Made by a program: the position numbers and the translations under genes. From contig CAVWYT010000010.1 in NCBI GenBank assembly GCA_963759295.1, positions 620,001-684,000 on the forward strand: DNA of 64,000 nt, read 5' to 3'. The stretch's first letter is position 1. Each line of letters begins with the position of its first letter. Positions 16,015 through 25,979 of the stretch are shown piece by piece. Origin of the DNA: WHSW01 sp963759295 (GTDB taxonomy: Bacteria; Actinomycetota; Thermoleophilia; Solirubrobacterales; 70-9). The notes under the pieces were generated by a model, which saw nothing but the letters and a program-made list of their open reading frames with translations, did no database searches and had not been told where the DNA came from.

Positions 16015-17982
16015 GTCCCGCGAAGCAGAAGAGCGCCGGAAAGACCCGCTCCAGCGGCAAGGCGGCGGCGAGCGGAGACGGCAAGGCGCCCGCGGCCGGC
16101 AAGGAGGAGGGAATGCCTCAGAGCGCCGCGATGCCGTCGCCGTTCCCGCCGATCGCGGACTACGCCTTCCTCTCCAACTGCCATACCGGCGCACTGGTGG
16201 CGCCCGACGGGGCGATCGACTGGCTCTGCGTGCCGCGGTTCGACTCGCCCAGCATCTTCGGGACGCTGCTCGACCGCGAAGCGGGCTCGTTCCGCTTCGG
16301 CCCCTTCGGGATCAACGTGCCGAGCAACCGGATCTACGAGCCGGGCACCAACATCCTCAACACCACCTGGCACACGCCGACGGGATGGGCGATGGTGCGC
16401 GATGCCCTGACGATCGGTCCCACCCTGCACGAGGACGAGGTCACCCCGCACACGCGCGCGCCCGCCGACGAGGACGCTCATCACATGCTCGTGCGAACGG
16501 TGCTCTGCATGGAGGGCTCGGTCGACATGGAGCTGCTCTGCGAGCCGGACTTCGACTACGGGCGCACACCCGCCGAGTGGTCGCTACAGGGCCGACACAC
16601 CGCCGACGCGAGCGGAGCGGGGGTGACGGTCAGGCTGCGCAGCAGCATCCCGCTGGGGGCGGAAGCCGAAGTGGCGCGGGCGCGGCACACGCTCCAGAAG
16701 GGAGAGCAGGCGTTCTGCTCGCTCTCCTGGGCAGAGGAGCTCGCCTCGCCGGAGGACATCGACCAGGCCAACGCACGCATGAGCGAGACCGTGAACTACT
16801 GGCGCAGCTGGATCTCCAAGGCCCGCATGCCGGATCACCGCTTCAGGGGGGCGATCCAGCGCTCGGCCCTCGCCATCAAGGGGCTCACCTACATGCCGAC
16901 GGGCGCCACCGTCGCCGCCCTGACGACCTCGCTGCCGGAGACGCCCGGTGGGGAGCGCAACTGGGACTACCGGTTCACCTGGATCAGGGACTCGACCTTC
17001 ACGCTCCAGGCGCTGCACTACCTGGACCTGGACTGGGAGGCCAACGAGTTCATGCAGTTCGTCGGCGACCTCGAGCCGAACGAGGACGGGGCGCTGCAGA
17101 TCATGTACGGGATCGACGGCCGTCGGGACCTGACCGAGTCGACCAGGGACGACCTCTCCGGATACGCGGGAGCGTCGCCGGTACGGGTTGGCAACGGAGC
17201 CTTCGACCAGCGCCAAAACGACGTCTTCGGTGCCGCCCTCGACTCGATCCTGCTCCACACCAATCGCAGCCAGCGCCTGCCGCGGCGACTATGGCCGGTC
17301 GTCCAGGCCCAGGCCGAGTGCGCGACGAAGGTCTGGAAGAAGCCGGACCAGGGGATCTGGGAGGCGCGCGGCAAGCCCCAGCACTACGTCTCCTCCAAGC
17401 TGATGTGCTGGGTCGCGATGGACCGGGCCTCGCAGCTCGCGGAGATCCGCGGCGACTCCCACCTCCAGGCTGAGTGGGGGGCGACCGCGGAGGAGATCCA
17501 CAAGGACATCCTCGACAACGGCGTCCGCGACGGCGTCCTCCGCCAGCACTACGACACCGATGCGCTCGACGCCTCCACCCTGCTGGCGGCAATCTTCGGC
17601 TTCCTGCCGGGCGACGACGAGGTGATGCGAAAGAGCGTGCTGGCGATCGCGGACGACCTCACCGAGGACGGCTTCGTGCTCCGGTACGTCACCGGCCAGA
17701 CCGACGACGGGCTCTCGGGCAAGGAGGGCAGCTTCCTGATCTGCTCCTTCTGGCTCGTCTCGGGTCTGGCGATCATCCACGAGCACCAGCGCGCCCGCGA
17801 CCTGATGGACCGGCTGCTCCGTATCGCCTCCCCGCTCGGCCTCTACGCCGAGGAGTTCGACCCCAGCACCGGCCGGTTCCTGGGGAACTTTCCCCAGGCC
17901 TTCTCCCATCTTGCGCTGATCGAGGCCGGCGGCACGGATCATCATCAGCGAGCGCCTCAAGGAGTTCGGAGTCAACGTATGA
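16011..17982 (+). CDS. glycoside hydrolase family 15 protein (trehalase/glucoamylase-like), +1 frameshift near C-terminus
   Basis: Hydrolyses an alpha-glucoside such as trehalose or a malto-oligosaccharide. Start ATG 16011 overlaps the zwf stop; residues 1-35 are a Lys/Ala-rich extension. Seen: PIADYAFLSNCHTGALVAPD near 45-64, GERNWDYRFTWIRDSTF near 315-330 (substrate-binding core), KLMCWVAMDRA near 465, and EGSFLICSFWLV near 572 with the catalytic glutamate. No signal peptide. One extra base at about 17926-17934 breaks the last 18 codons: the expected tail ARIIISERLKEFGVNV and stop lie in the next frame, ending at 17982 with ATGA into the GMC gene. As written the frame runs on into the GMC protein, giving an apparent 864-residue fusion that I regard as an artefact or mutation. 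Confidence 0.8.
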
Positions 17983-19533
17983 GCGATTACGACGTGATCG
18001 TGATCGGCAGCGGGGCTGGGGGAGGGACGCTCGTCCACAGGCTCGCCGGCTCCGGCAAGAAGATCCTTCTGCTGGAGCGAGGGGACTTCCTGACTCGCGA
18101 GCCGCAGAACTGGCGGGCCGAGGACGTCTTCGTCGACGGCCGCTACCAGTCGGAGGACACCTGGTACGACGAGAAGGACAAGGAGTTCGCCCCGCAGGTG
18201 CACTACTTCGTCGGCGGCGCGACCAAGATGTTCGGCGCGGCGCTCTACCGCCTGCGCGCCGAGGACTTCGGCGAGGTCCAGTACGAGGATGGCGTCTCGC
18301 CGGCCTGGCCCATCTCCTACGACGAGATGGAGCCCTACTACACGCAGGCGGAGGAGCTCTACCAGGTGCACGGTGCTCGAGGCGAGGACCCCACGGAGCC
18401 CCCGGCAAGCGCTCCCTATCCCTTCCCGGCCGTCTCCCACGAGCCGCGCATCCAGCAGCTCTCGGACGATCTCGCCGCCGCCGGCTACCGGCCCTTCCAC
18501 GCTCCCTGCGGGGTGATGTTGGACGAGGCGAACATGCCCTACAGCGCCTGCGTCCGCTGCGACAGACTGCGATGGCTTTCCCTGCCTCGTGCACGCGAAG
18601 TCTGACGCCGAGGTGATCGCGGTGCGGCCCGCGCTCGAGCACGCGAACGTCACGCTGCTGACGAACTCAGAGGCGGTCGCCCTCAACACCGACGCCGGTG
18701 GTGAGGCGGTGACGGAGGTCGTGGTCGAGCGCGACGGCGAGCGGGAGACCTACTCAGCCGACATCGTCGCGGTCTCCTGCGGTGCGGCCAACTCCGCCAA
18801 GCTGCTGCTCGCCTCCGCCACCGACAAGCATCCGAATGGCCTGGCGAACGGTTCCGACCAGGTGGGCCGCAACTACATGTTCCACAACAGCCAGGCCGTC
18901 CTGGCCCTGTCGAAGGAGCCAAACCCGACCGTCTTCCAGAAGACGCTCGGGCTCAATGACTTCTACTTCGCCGGTGAGGAGTTCGATCACCCGCTCGGCA
19001 ACATCCAGATGGTCGGCAAGTCCCAGGCTCCGATGTACCGGGGCGAGAAGCCGATCGAGACGAAGCTGGCCCCCAGCTGGAGCCTCGAGAAGATCGCCGC
19101 CCACGCCGTCGACTTCTGGCTCTCCACCGAGGACCTGCCGAGGCCCGAGAACCGGGTGACGCTCACGGACGACGGGGCAATCAGGCTGAGCTACACCTAC
19201 TCCAACGAGAAGCCGAAGAAGGAGCTCTACGACAAGCTCAAGTCCATCCTCGGCGACATCGGCATGCACGAGGGCCACCTTCTCCCACATCACGCCTACC
19301 TGAAGAACGAGATCCCGGTGGCGGGGGTCGCGCATCAGACCGGGACCTGCCGCTTCGGCACCGATCCCGCCGACTCGGTGCTCGACACGAACTGCAAGGC
19401 CCATGAGCTCGACAACCTCTACGTCGTGGACACCAGCTTCTTCCCGAGCATCGGCGCCGTCAACCCGGCGCTCACGGCGATGGCCAACGCCCTCCGGGTG
19501 GGGGATCACCTGCTCGAGCGTCTGGGCGCCTAG
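17979..19533 (+). CDS. GMC family oxidoreductase (frameshifted)
   Basis: An FAD enzyme that would oxidise an alcohol or sugar. From ATG 17979: DVIVIGSGAGGGTLVHRLAG (FAD loop), GGATKMFGAALYRLR near residue 82, a cysteine-rich SACVRC near 187, and in the second part VSCGAANSAKLLLAS, HQTGTCRFGTDP and NLYVVDTSFFPSIGAVNPAL with the C-terminal catalytic His/Asn region. A surplus base near 18564-18568, just after SACVRCD, throws the frame into a stop at 18605. The correct frame resumes (CDGFPCLVHAKSDAEV-like) and runs to 19533. The length is one base over a multiple of three. Either decayed or a consensus error. It is coupled to GH15 by ATGA and followed by NDH-2. Confidence 0.75.
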
Positions 19534-19552
19534 GGGGCTTCACGGACTGACG

Positions 19553-20924
19553 ATGGCCTCCGAGTCCCATCGAGTCGTGATCGTGGGCGGAGGGTTCGGA
19601 GGGTTGTTCGCCGCGCGCAGGCTGCGTCGCGGCCCGGTCCGAGTGACGCTGGTGGACCGCCACAACCACCACCTCTTCCAGCCGATGCTCTATCAGGTCG
19701 CCACCGGGATCCTCTCGGAGGGCGAGATCGCACCGCCGATTCGAAGCGTGCTGCGGCGCCAGCGGAACGTCGAGGTCGAGCTGGCCGAGGTCAACGGCTT
19801 CGACCTGGAGGCTCGAAAGCTGACGGCCACGCGCCCCGACGGAAGCCCCATCGAGATCCCGTACGACAGCCTGATCGTGGCCGCCGGCGCCGGCCAGTCC
19901 TACTTCGGTCACGACGAATTCTCGCGCTGGGCACCGGGCATGAAGACGATCAACGACGCCCTCGAGCTTCGCGGGCGGATCCTGGGCGCCTTCGAGATGG
20001 CCGAGCTCGAGGACGATCCCGTGAGACGACAGGAGTGGCTCACCTTCGTGGTGGTCGGAGGCGGACCGACCGGCGTGGAGATCGCCGGCCAGATCGCCGA
20101 GCTGTCGAGGCGGGTGCTCAAGGACGACTTCCGGGAGATCGATCCGCGCAACGCCAAGATCCTCGTCTTCGACGGCGGCAAGGAGGTGCTGGCCACCTTC
20201 GGCGACCGGCTGTCCGGCAAGGCGGCGAGGGACCTCGAGCGCCTCGGAATCGAACTGCACATGTCGAGCATCGTCACGGACATCGATCAAACCGGCGTGG
20301 TCGTCAAGCAGGGGGACGAGGAGCGCCGGATTCCCGCGCGGACGAAGGTCTGGGCCGCAGGAGTCCAGGCCTCCCCGCTGGCCCGGATGCTCGGGGAGGC
20401 CACCGGCGCGGACGTGGACCGCGCCGGGCGTATCAGCGTGCTCCCGGATTGCACGCTGCCCGGGCACCCGGAGGTGTTCGCGATCGGCGACATGATGTCC
20501 CTCGATGAGCTCCCTGGCGTGGCCGAGGTGGCGATGCAGCAGGGACTGCACGCCTCGAGCACGATCGAGCGCCGACTGCGCGGGGAGGAGCTCGAAGCCG
20601 TTCCGCTACCGGGACCTCGGCAGCATGGCTACCATCGCCCGGTTTCGCGCCGTGGTCAGCTTCAAGGGCATCCGTCTGTCCGGCTTCCTCGGCTGGATGG
20701 CGTGGCTGTTCGTCCACCTGGCGTTCCTGACCGGCTTCAAGAACCGCCTGGCCATCATTCCGCGCTGGGCGTTCACCTTCATCGGCAACGGCCGGCCCCA
20801 GCGCACGATCACGCTGCAACAGGTCATTGCTCGCGTGGCAATCGAGGAGGCCGGCGGCCCGCGCCTCTCGCCGGCCTCAGATCCAGAGCGGCCCAAGTCA
20901 AGCGACGCCGAAACGCGGGAATGA
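19553..20924 (+). CDS. ndh: type II NADH dehydrogenase-like FAD oxidoreductase (frameshifted near C-terminus)
   Basis: Would pass electrons from NADH to quinone at the membrane without pumping protons. Seen from ATG 19553: HRVVIVGGGFGGLFAARRL (FAD site), FQPMLYQVATG near 44, FVVVGGGPTGVEIAGQIAEL near 164 (NADH site), PEVFAIGDM near 306. A surplus base near 20588-20598 shifts the frame. The missing end (PFRYRDLGSMATIARFRAVV, then an amphipathic/membrane stretch FLGWMAWLFVHLAFLTGF) is in the next frame and stops at 20924. Unshifted, a reader would see a scrambled C-terminus ending at 21040. A bd oxidase gene pair lies upstream, so a short NADH-to-oxygen chain is plausible. Confidence 0.75.
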
Positions 20925-21040
20925 TCGGTGAGCGGCAGATCGAGGGAGCCTGGTTCTCCGCCACCGGCGCGGCGGTCGAGACAGTCGAGCTCTTGAAGGA
21001 CGGGGGAGCTCCGTGTGATGCGACCACGGCCCCGGGCTGA
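20921..21040 (+). CDS. possible 39-residue peptide
   Basis: Begins at ATG 20921 overlapping the NDH-2 stop (ATGA) and reads MIGERQIEGAWFSATGAAVE then TVELLKDGGAPCDATTAPG. The overlap suggests it once was the next gene of the operon. It has no recognisable domain and ends just before the convergent DUF2252 gene, so it may be a truncated gene start. Confidence 0.25.
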   Translation: MIGERQIEGAWFSATGAAVETVELLKDGGAPCDATTAPG

Positions 21041-21046
21041 CGGCCT

Positions 21047-22471
21047 CTAGTCAAGGTCCGTCTCCACCTCGATGCGTCCCGACTTGGCGGCGTTGGCCAA
21101 GGCGCCGTAGTCGAGCTCGTTCTGGTCCGCATAGCGCTCGGAGAACTCGGCGATCGCCTGGTCGAAGCTCTCACCCTTGCCGAGGTAGGACCCGATCGCG
21201 ATTCGATCGCCGGACCGCGCGTGGGCTCGGGCCAGCGCCCAGCCGCAGACGCGCCCGTAGATCGCCAGCCCCTCCGGCGGCAGGGTCTCGATGTCGACCG
21301 ATCGCTTCCCGTCCCAGAGCTGGCGGACGTAGAAGTCTCGGTTGCCGCCGTCGAAGCCCAGGGCCGGGAGCCAGCCGAGGAGGATGTCGCTCGCGGCCTG
21401 CATCAGCCATTGGCCCTCGACCACCCGCTCGCCGTGGTTTCCGAACTCGCTCTCGCCGACGTAGGGCTCGAGCACCGAGGCCTCGGCCTCCTTGGCCTGC
21501 ATGAAGAGCGGGTCCTGTCCGTCGCGGCCCATCATCAGCAGCACCCAGGCGCGGGTTCCGACGCTGCCGACCCCGACCACCTTGCGGGCCATCTCGACGA
21601 ACCGGAAGCCGTCGAACAGGTGGCGTCGATCGCCCTTGAGGCTCTCGCGGTAGCGGCCGATCATCTCGAGGATCCGCTCCTCGAGCGCTTCGCGCTGATC
21701 CTCGGAAACCAGTTCGTCGGCCGGAACCAGAAGCGGCGGATCGCTGACGATCCGCGGCTTGCCGTCGACCTCGCGGACGAGGCGATCGAAGGCCTTCATG
21801 CTGTTCTTCTTGCCGGCCTTCTTGAGGCCCTTCCTCGCCGCCTTCATCTGCTTGCGGTCGGCGACCTTGGCCAGGTCGGCGAGCAGGGCCTCGACGTCCA
21901 AGCGGGCGTACCAGACGTCGAGGTTGCGCATCGCGGCGAACTCGCGCATCGCCTCACGGTAAGAGCGGACCGTGCGCAGGACCGCGGCGCGGGTCTGCTT
22001 CGGGGTGAAGTCGCGGTCGCGCCCGGCGATCGCAAAGCTCGCTGCGAGGCGCTTGACGTCCCACTCCCAGGGCCCGGGAAGGGTTTCGTCGAAGTCGTTG
22101 ACGTCCAACACCAGATGGCGATCCGGTGCGGCGAAGACACCGAAGTTCGACAGGTGGGCATCGCCGCATGCCTGGACGCGCAGCCCGGACTGAGGCGTCT
22201 TCGCGAGGTCCATCGCCATGATCGCCGCCGCGCCGCGAAAGAACGTAAACGGCGAGGCGAGCATCCGCCCGTAGCGGATCGGAACGAGCTCGGGAACGCG
22301 GCTCTTGGCCTGGTCCTCGAGCACGCTGACCGGGTCTCGCCGCCGGGCTGCCGGCTCCCAGTCGCCGTGGCTTGAGCGCGAAACGCGCTCCCGTGCCGCC
22401 TTGCCGGCGGCTGCGCGCTCGTCTGGGGAGGCGGTGTCCGTGAGCGGAGGTTCGGTGGGCGCGGAGGTCAT
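21047..22471 (-). CDS. DUF2252 domain-containing protein
   Basis: A 474-residue protein of a family with a kinase-like fold but unknown reaction. Seen: RYGRMLASPFTFFRGAAAIM (residues 65-84), QACGDAHLSNFGVFAAPDR (about 101-119), LVLDVNDFDETLPGPWEWDV (about 121-140) and ALARAHARSGD near 415. The GDAHLxNFG and NDFDE pairs resemble the phosphotransferase HxDxxxxN and metal-binding segments, an inference from the fold. No signal or membrane segment. It stands alone on the minus strand. Confidence 0.88.
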   Translation of the reverse strand: MTSAPTEPPLTDTASPDERAAAGKAARERVSRSSHGDWEPAARRRDPVSVLEDQAKSRVPELVPIRYGRMLASPFTFFRGAAAIMAMDLAKTPQSGLRVQACGDAHLSNFGVFAAPDRHLVLDVNDFDETLPGPWEWDVKRLAASFAIAGRDRDFTPKQTRAAVLRTVRSYREAMREFAAMRNLDVWYARLDVEALLADLAKVADRKQMKAARKGLKKAGKKNSMKAFDRLVREVDGKPRIVSDPPLLVPADELVSEDQREALEERILEMIGRYRESLKGDRRHLFDGFRFVEMARKVVGVGSVGTRAWVLLMMGRDGQDPLFMQAKEAEASVLEPYVGESEFGNHGERVVEGQWLMQAASDILLGWLPALGFDGGNRDFYVRQLWDGKRSVDIETLPPEGLAIYGRVCGWALARAHARSGDRIAIGSYLGKGESFDQAIAEFSERYADQNELDYGALANAAKSGRIEVETDLD

Positions 22472-22532
22472 GGCCTCTTGGGCCGCCGGCTGGGTTCGTG
22501 TCGGACGGCCCGCTTTGAGTCAGGTGAGGAAT

Positions 22533-23045
22533 CTATGCGGCCGCGTCCTCCTTGGCCGCCGCGTCGATCTCGCGCTTCAGTTCGTCGGCGTCGGCGTCGA
22601 TCTGCTTCTCGATCACCTTATTGGCACGCGTCAGCGCCTTCTCGAGCTGCTCCTCGATCCTCGACTCGCCGATCACGATCACCGCGGCGTTGCCCGCTTC
22701 GAGCTCGTCGCCGAGCTCCTTGAGGTCGTCGCGCGAGATCCCACCCCGCAGATGCCCGATCAAGCCGCCGGCACCGGCGCCGACGATCGCGCTGCCCAGG
22801 ATTGCGGGCGGGAAGATGATGCCGACCAACGCTCCGACCCCGGCCCCGGTCCAGGCGCCATGCTGGGTTGGCTTCTCGGTCTTAGTGACCCGAACCTTGC
22901 CGTCCTCCTCTTTGCGGATCACCGCGGAGTCGAAGGTTCCGATCACCCCCGCGGCGTGGAGATCGAACACAGCCTCGTAATCGGCCTCGGCACCGTCGAT
23001 CTCGTCGTAGACGGCGGCGTATAGAAACGCAGGTCTGTCGGCCAT
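22533..23045 (-). CDS. DUF1269 domain-containing protein
   Basis: 170 residues. An N-terminal ferredoxin-like strand-helix region (FLYAAVYDEIDGAEADYEAV) and a Gly-rich hydrophobic hairpin (GAWTGAGVGALVGIIFPPAI, then VGAGAGGLIGHLRGG), typical of DUF1269, are followed by an acidic/Lys-rich C-terminal helix (EEQLEKALTRANKVIEKQID). The hairpin could insert into a membrane. A GGAAGGAG site precedes the ATG. Function unknown; family members are often stress-associated. Confidence 0.8.
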   Translation of the reverse strand: MADRPAFLYAAVYDEIDGAEADYEAVFDLHAAGVIGTFDSAVIRKEEDGKVRVTKTEKPTQHGAWTGAGVGALVGIIFPPAILGSAIVGAGAGGLIGHLRGGISRDDLKELGDELEAGNAAVIVIGESRIEEQLEKALTRANKVIEKQIDADADELKREIDAAAKEDAAA

Positions 23046-23179
23046 TTATGGACTCCTTCCGGACTGTCGCCGTGGCGACGCATGCTACTCGGCCGGATCC
23101 CATACTCCTCGGGATCATCGCGCGTGCCGCGCTGGACGACCAGCGGGGGCCAGCGTTCATCGGCACGCAAGAGTCAGCA

Positions 23180-23185
23180 TAGGAT
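23180..23185 (+). promoter_or_regulatory. -10 box (TAGGAT) of a leaderless gene
   Basis: TAGGAT ends exactly seven bases before GTG 23193, which fixes the start of the next gene in preference to the ATG at 23226. Confidence 0.5.
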
Positions 23186-23192
23186 CTCCGGA

Positions 23193-23867
23193 GTGAGGGC
23201 CGGTGAGTCTGGCGCCGAAGGCATCATGGTCGGAGAGCCGCGCTGGCCGATGGCGAGTGCGGTGGTCGTCGCCATCGTCCTCACCATCTTGATGCCGGAC
23301 GATCTGCGGCTTGGCCCCAACTGGCTGCTCCCGCTGATCGAAGGCGGGCTGGTCGTCGCTCTGATCGTCGGCGATCCGGGGAAGATCGACCGCCGCACGG
23401 CCGCCCTGCGGCGGCTCTCGCTCGGGCTCGTTGCCGCGCTGATCCTGGGTGCGCTGTGGGCGACGGCTCTCCTGATCTCCCACCTGATCACCGGCGGCAA
23501 GGAGACTCATGACGCATCGGCGCTGCTGGAAGCGGGCGCGATCGTCTGGATGTCGAACATCATCGCCTTCGCCGTCCTGTACTGGGAGCTGGACGGCGGC
23601 GGCGCGGCGGAGCGCGCGCACCGACCTCCGGACCGCCGGGTCGACCTCGCGTTCCCCCAGCAGATGAACCCGAACCTCGCGCCCGCACGGTGGCGCCCCC
23701 GCTTCGTCGACTACCTGTATTTGAGCTTCACGAGTGCGACCGCGTTCAGTCCCACGGATGCGATGCCGCTGGCGCCCTGGGCCAAGATCGCCATGGCCGT
23801 GGAATCGATGATTTCGCTCGTCATCCTCGGCCTGGTGATCGCCCGAGCGGTGAACATTTTCGCGTAG
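23193..23867 (+). CDS. four-helix membrane protein, DUF1345-like
   Basis: 224 residues with about five hydrophobic segments: PMASAVVVAIVLTILMP, LLPLIEGGLVVALIVGD, LGLVAALILGALWATALLIS, the WMSNIIAFAVLYWELDGGG turn, and a C-terminal SMISLVILGLVIARAVNIFA. YLYLSFTSATAFSPTDAMPL near 170-190 resembles an ion-channel-like loop of this family. No reaction is known. The start is GTG 23193 because it sits seven bases after TAGGAT. It is divergent from the DUF1269 gene. Confidence 0.7.
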   Translation: MRAGESGAEGIMVGEPRWPMASAVVVAIVLTILMPDDLRLGPNWLLPLIEGGLVVALIVGDPGKIDRRTAALRRLSLGLVAALILGALWATALLISHLITGGKETHDASALLEAGAIVWMSNIIAFAVLYWELDGGGAAERAHRPPDRRVDLAFPQQMNPNLAPARWRPRFVDYLYLSFTSATAFSPTDAMPLAPWAKIAMAVESMISLVILGLVIARAVNIFA

Positions 23868-24093
23868 GCTGAGGGCGGTGCGCGAGGAAGCTCCGCACCG
23901 GGTCGGGCGACGTCGTCAAGACCTCCATGTTGCGCTCCCAGCGTGGAGTGCGAGCCACCGTCCGAGCCCGCGGTCGCGGTCGTCCCGAGCATAGGACCGT
24001 CAGCCGACCGAAACCCGGTGCTGCTCCCAGGCGGCTCGTTCCTGATCGGCAGCGACTTGGCCTTGATCGAGTCGAACTCGACCTATGCGATTG
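23868..24093. other. intergenic stretch with an unrecognised frame
   Basis: A TAGGCT box at 23865-23870 stands seven bases before GTG 23878, but the frame from there stops after about 38 codons. Another plus frame reads LLPGGSFLIGSDLALIESNS followed by TYAIVNP, protein-like but unplaced. It may be another broken gene. Confidence 0.25.
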
Positions 24094-25401
24094 TCAATCC
24101 GCGTGTGCGCGATTGCCCCGCTTGCGCGCCAGGGACATCAGCACGCCGGATCCAGAGACGGCGAGGTATGCCGTGAGCACCGCGATTGCTACCGGCGCGA
24201 TCTGCAGCGTGCCGATCTGGGTCGTGAGGGCGCCGAGCAAGAGCAGGGAGAACGGGGCGGCGACGAGCGACCCGGGGAGGGCGACAAACATCGCTGTGAA
24301 CGCGAGCCCCAACGGCAGCCCCGGGATCAGCAGATGGGTGGCGGTTCCGGCCGTACCGCCGATGAACAGCATCACGAGGAACGGTCCTCCGATGAACCCG
24401 GTGGCCTCGCACAGCGCGAACACGAAGATCTTCGCGAACACGACCGCGATCAGCAGCCCCGCGCCGAGCGCCGTCCCGTCGCGGATCACGGTCGTGAGCT
24501 GATCGGTTCCGGTGAACATCGTCAGCGGCAGCGCGACGCCGACGAGCCCGAACGCGATCCCCCCGAGCGCCGAGCGAAGGATCGTGCGCTTGCCGAGCGG
24601 AGCGGCGAGTTTCGTCATCACCCCGATCGCGACGGCTGTGATCAGCGCGAGCGCGCCGGCGACGAGGCCGAGGGGAACGGCCGCGAGCAACTGCCAGTCC
24701 TCGTACTTGAACGACGGCAGCTCGTAGATCCCGACGAACGTCGACCCCGCGATCGGAAAGAACACCGCGAACGCGACCGAGGACGCCAGCAGACCTGCGA
24801 CCAGCGTGTCGGCGAAGCGTGCCGCCTTTGGACGCGCAATCTCGAGCGTGAGAATCGACGCCAGGAGGGGAGATGACAAGAGGCCCCCGTACGCAGCGGA
24901 CATGCCACTGAGCGTGTTCGTCGCGCGCACGTCCTGGCTGAGCTTCTGCCGCTCCGAGACCCAGGTTCCCAGCCCGCCCCCCAACTTCCCCAGTGCGTCC
25001 TCGGGCCCGAGGCTCGCCCCACCCACCAGCGACACCAGCGAGATGGCAACCGCCCCCGGCACCGTGGAGGGCTCGACCCGCTGGTCCTTGAGTTCCTGGA
25101 CCGTGCCGACCAGCTTGACCGGGACGCGAAAGAAGCGCCGCAGCCCGCCGACGATCACCCCGGCGCCCGCGGTCACCGCCACCCACCAGAGGCTCCCGTC
25201 GAGCCATCCGGGGTCGTCGGGAAGCGTGAACCAGAGGTCGGTGCCGCCATCCAGCAATCCCAGAAACACCAGCGCGACAAAGCCGAGCGCTACGCCGAGC
25301 AAGATGGCGTTGCGCATGATCACCCAGAACCCGGGCGACCGCGTCAGGGCGACGTTATCTGAGCCTGGATGCGAGTCCTCGCCAGTCGCGCGTGCGCTCA
25401 T
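24094..25401 (-). CDS. ClC-family chloride channel/antiporter
   Basis: A 435-residue membrane protein with about ten hydrophobic segments. Seen: VSLVGGASLGPEDALGKLGG near residues 118-137, corresponding to the ClC GxxGPxxxxG selectivity region (with PED instead of the GREGP form), an SAAYGGLLSSPLLASILTLE segment (gate-helix region) and FALCEATGFIGGPFLVMLFI. The C-terminus ends after the last helix with no CBS domains. The variant motif means Cl-, F- or another anion cannot be decided. A GGAGG site precedes the ATG. Confidence 0.78.
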   Translation of the reverse strand: MSARATGEDSHPGSDNVALTRSPGFWVIMRNAILLGVALGFVALVFLGLLDGGTDLWFTLPDDPGWLDGSLWWVAVTAGAGVIVGGLRRFFRVPVKLVGTVQELKDQRVEPSTVPGAVAISLVSLVGGASLGPEDALGKLGGGLGTWVSERQKLSQDVRATNTLSGMSAAYGGLLSSPLLASILTLEIARPKAARFADTLVAGLLASSVAFAVFFPIAGSTFVGIYELPSFKYEDWQLLAAVPLGLVAGALALITAVAIGVMTKLAAPLGKRTILRSALGGIAFGLVGVALPLTMFTGTDQLTTVIRDGTALGAGLLIAVVFAKIFVFALCEATGFIGGPFLVMLFIGGTAGTATHLLIPGLPLGLAFTAMFVALPGSLVAAPFSLLLLGALTTQIGTLQIAPVAIAVLTAYLAVSGSGVLMSLARKRGNRAHAD

Positions 25402-25442
25402 CGGATCCTAGACCTCCTGTCGCCGCGCGAGGCTCAGACGAT

Positions 25443-25925
25443 CTACCCCCGGGCCGCCGCGGATTCCGCAGCCTCGGCGAGCCGCGGGAAGTAGTGCGCC
25501 GCGATCTCGAACACGACCTCCAGGAGTTGTTGCCCGATCGGAGGGCCCTTGGCGTTGGCGATCGCGGCCGGGATCGGGAATCCGGCCTGCTTGGCGTTTT
25601 CCACGATCCCCGTGCCGATCGCCTTGCCGAGCGGGCTGAGCGCCTGACCGAGCTCGACCTTGGTCAGCTGCCATTCCGGCACCGACCGCGGGTGCACGTC
25701 GGGCCAGCTGGCGGGGTCTCGTGGCGCCTCTCGAGAGAGCAGGTGGTCGAATGTGCGCGCGGCGGCGTCGCGGCCGCTGAACGGGTCGCCCAGATCCCAG
25801 CACTTGCGCAGCGTGGAGAGCAGCGAGGTGTGGCGGTACTCCTCGTTCACCACCGTGCCCTCGTCGATCCACGGGGAGACGATGATCGCGGGCGGCCAGA
25901 TCCGGTACCAGCTGCCGCGCTTCTC
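25443..25925 (-). pseudogene. C-terminal remnant of a phosphoesterase (phospholipase C/AcpA-like) gene
   Basis: The frame reads RGSWYRIWPPAIIVSPWIDE, then NEEYRHTSLLSTLRKCWDLG, then RDAAARTFDHLLSREAPRDP, the end of the phosphoesterase family with its PAIIVSPW, EYRHTS and DPFxxRDAAARTF motifs. Upstream the frame meets a stop near 25975 and the catalytic N-terminal two thirds are missing. A gene caller would start at GTG 25853. A headless fragment, so inactive. Confidence 0.65.
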
Positions 25926-25979
25926 CGTTCGCGTGAGAGCAGAAGTAGCGCTTTTCGTCCAAAGCGGCTATCTCCTCAC

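Noticed and set aside
16011..18605. GH15-GMC fusion protein of about 864 residues
   Set aside because: The expected GH15 tail and stop, overlapping the GMC ATG, are present in the next frame; one surplus base explains the fusion.
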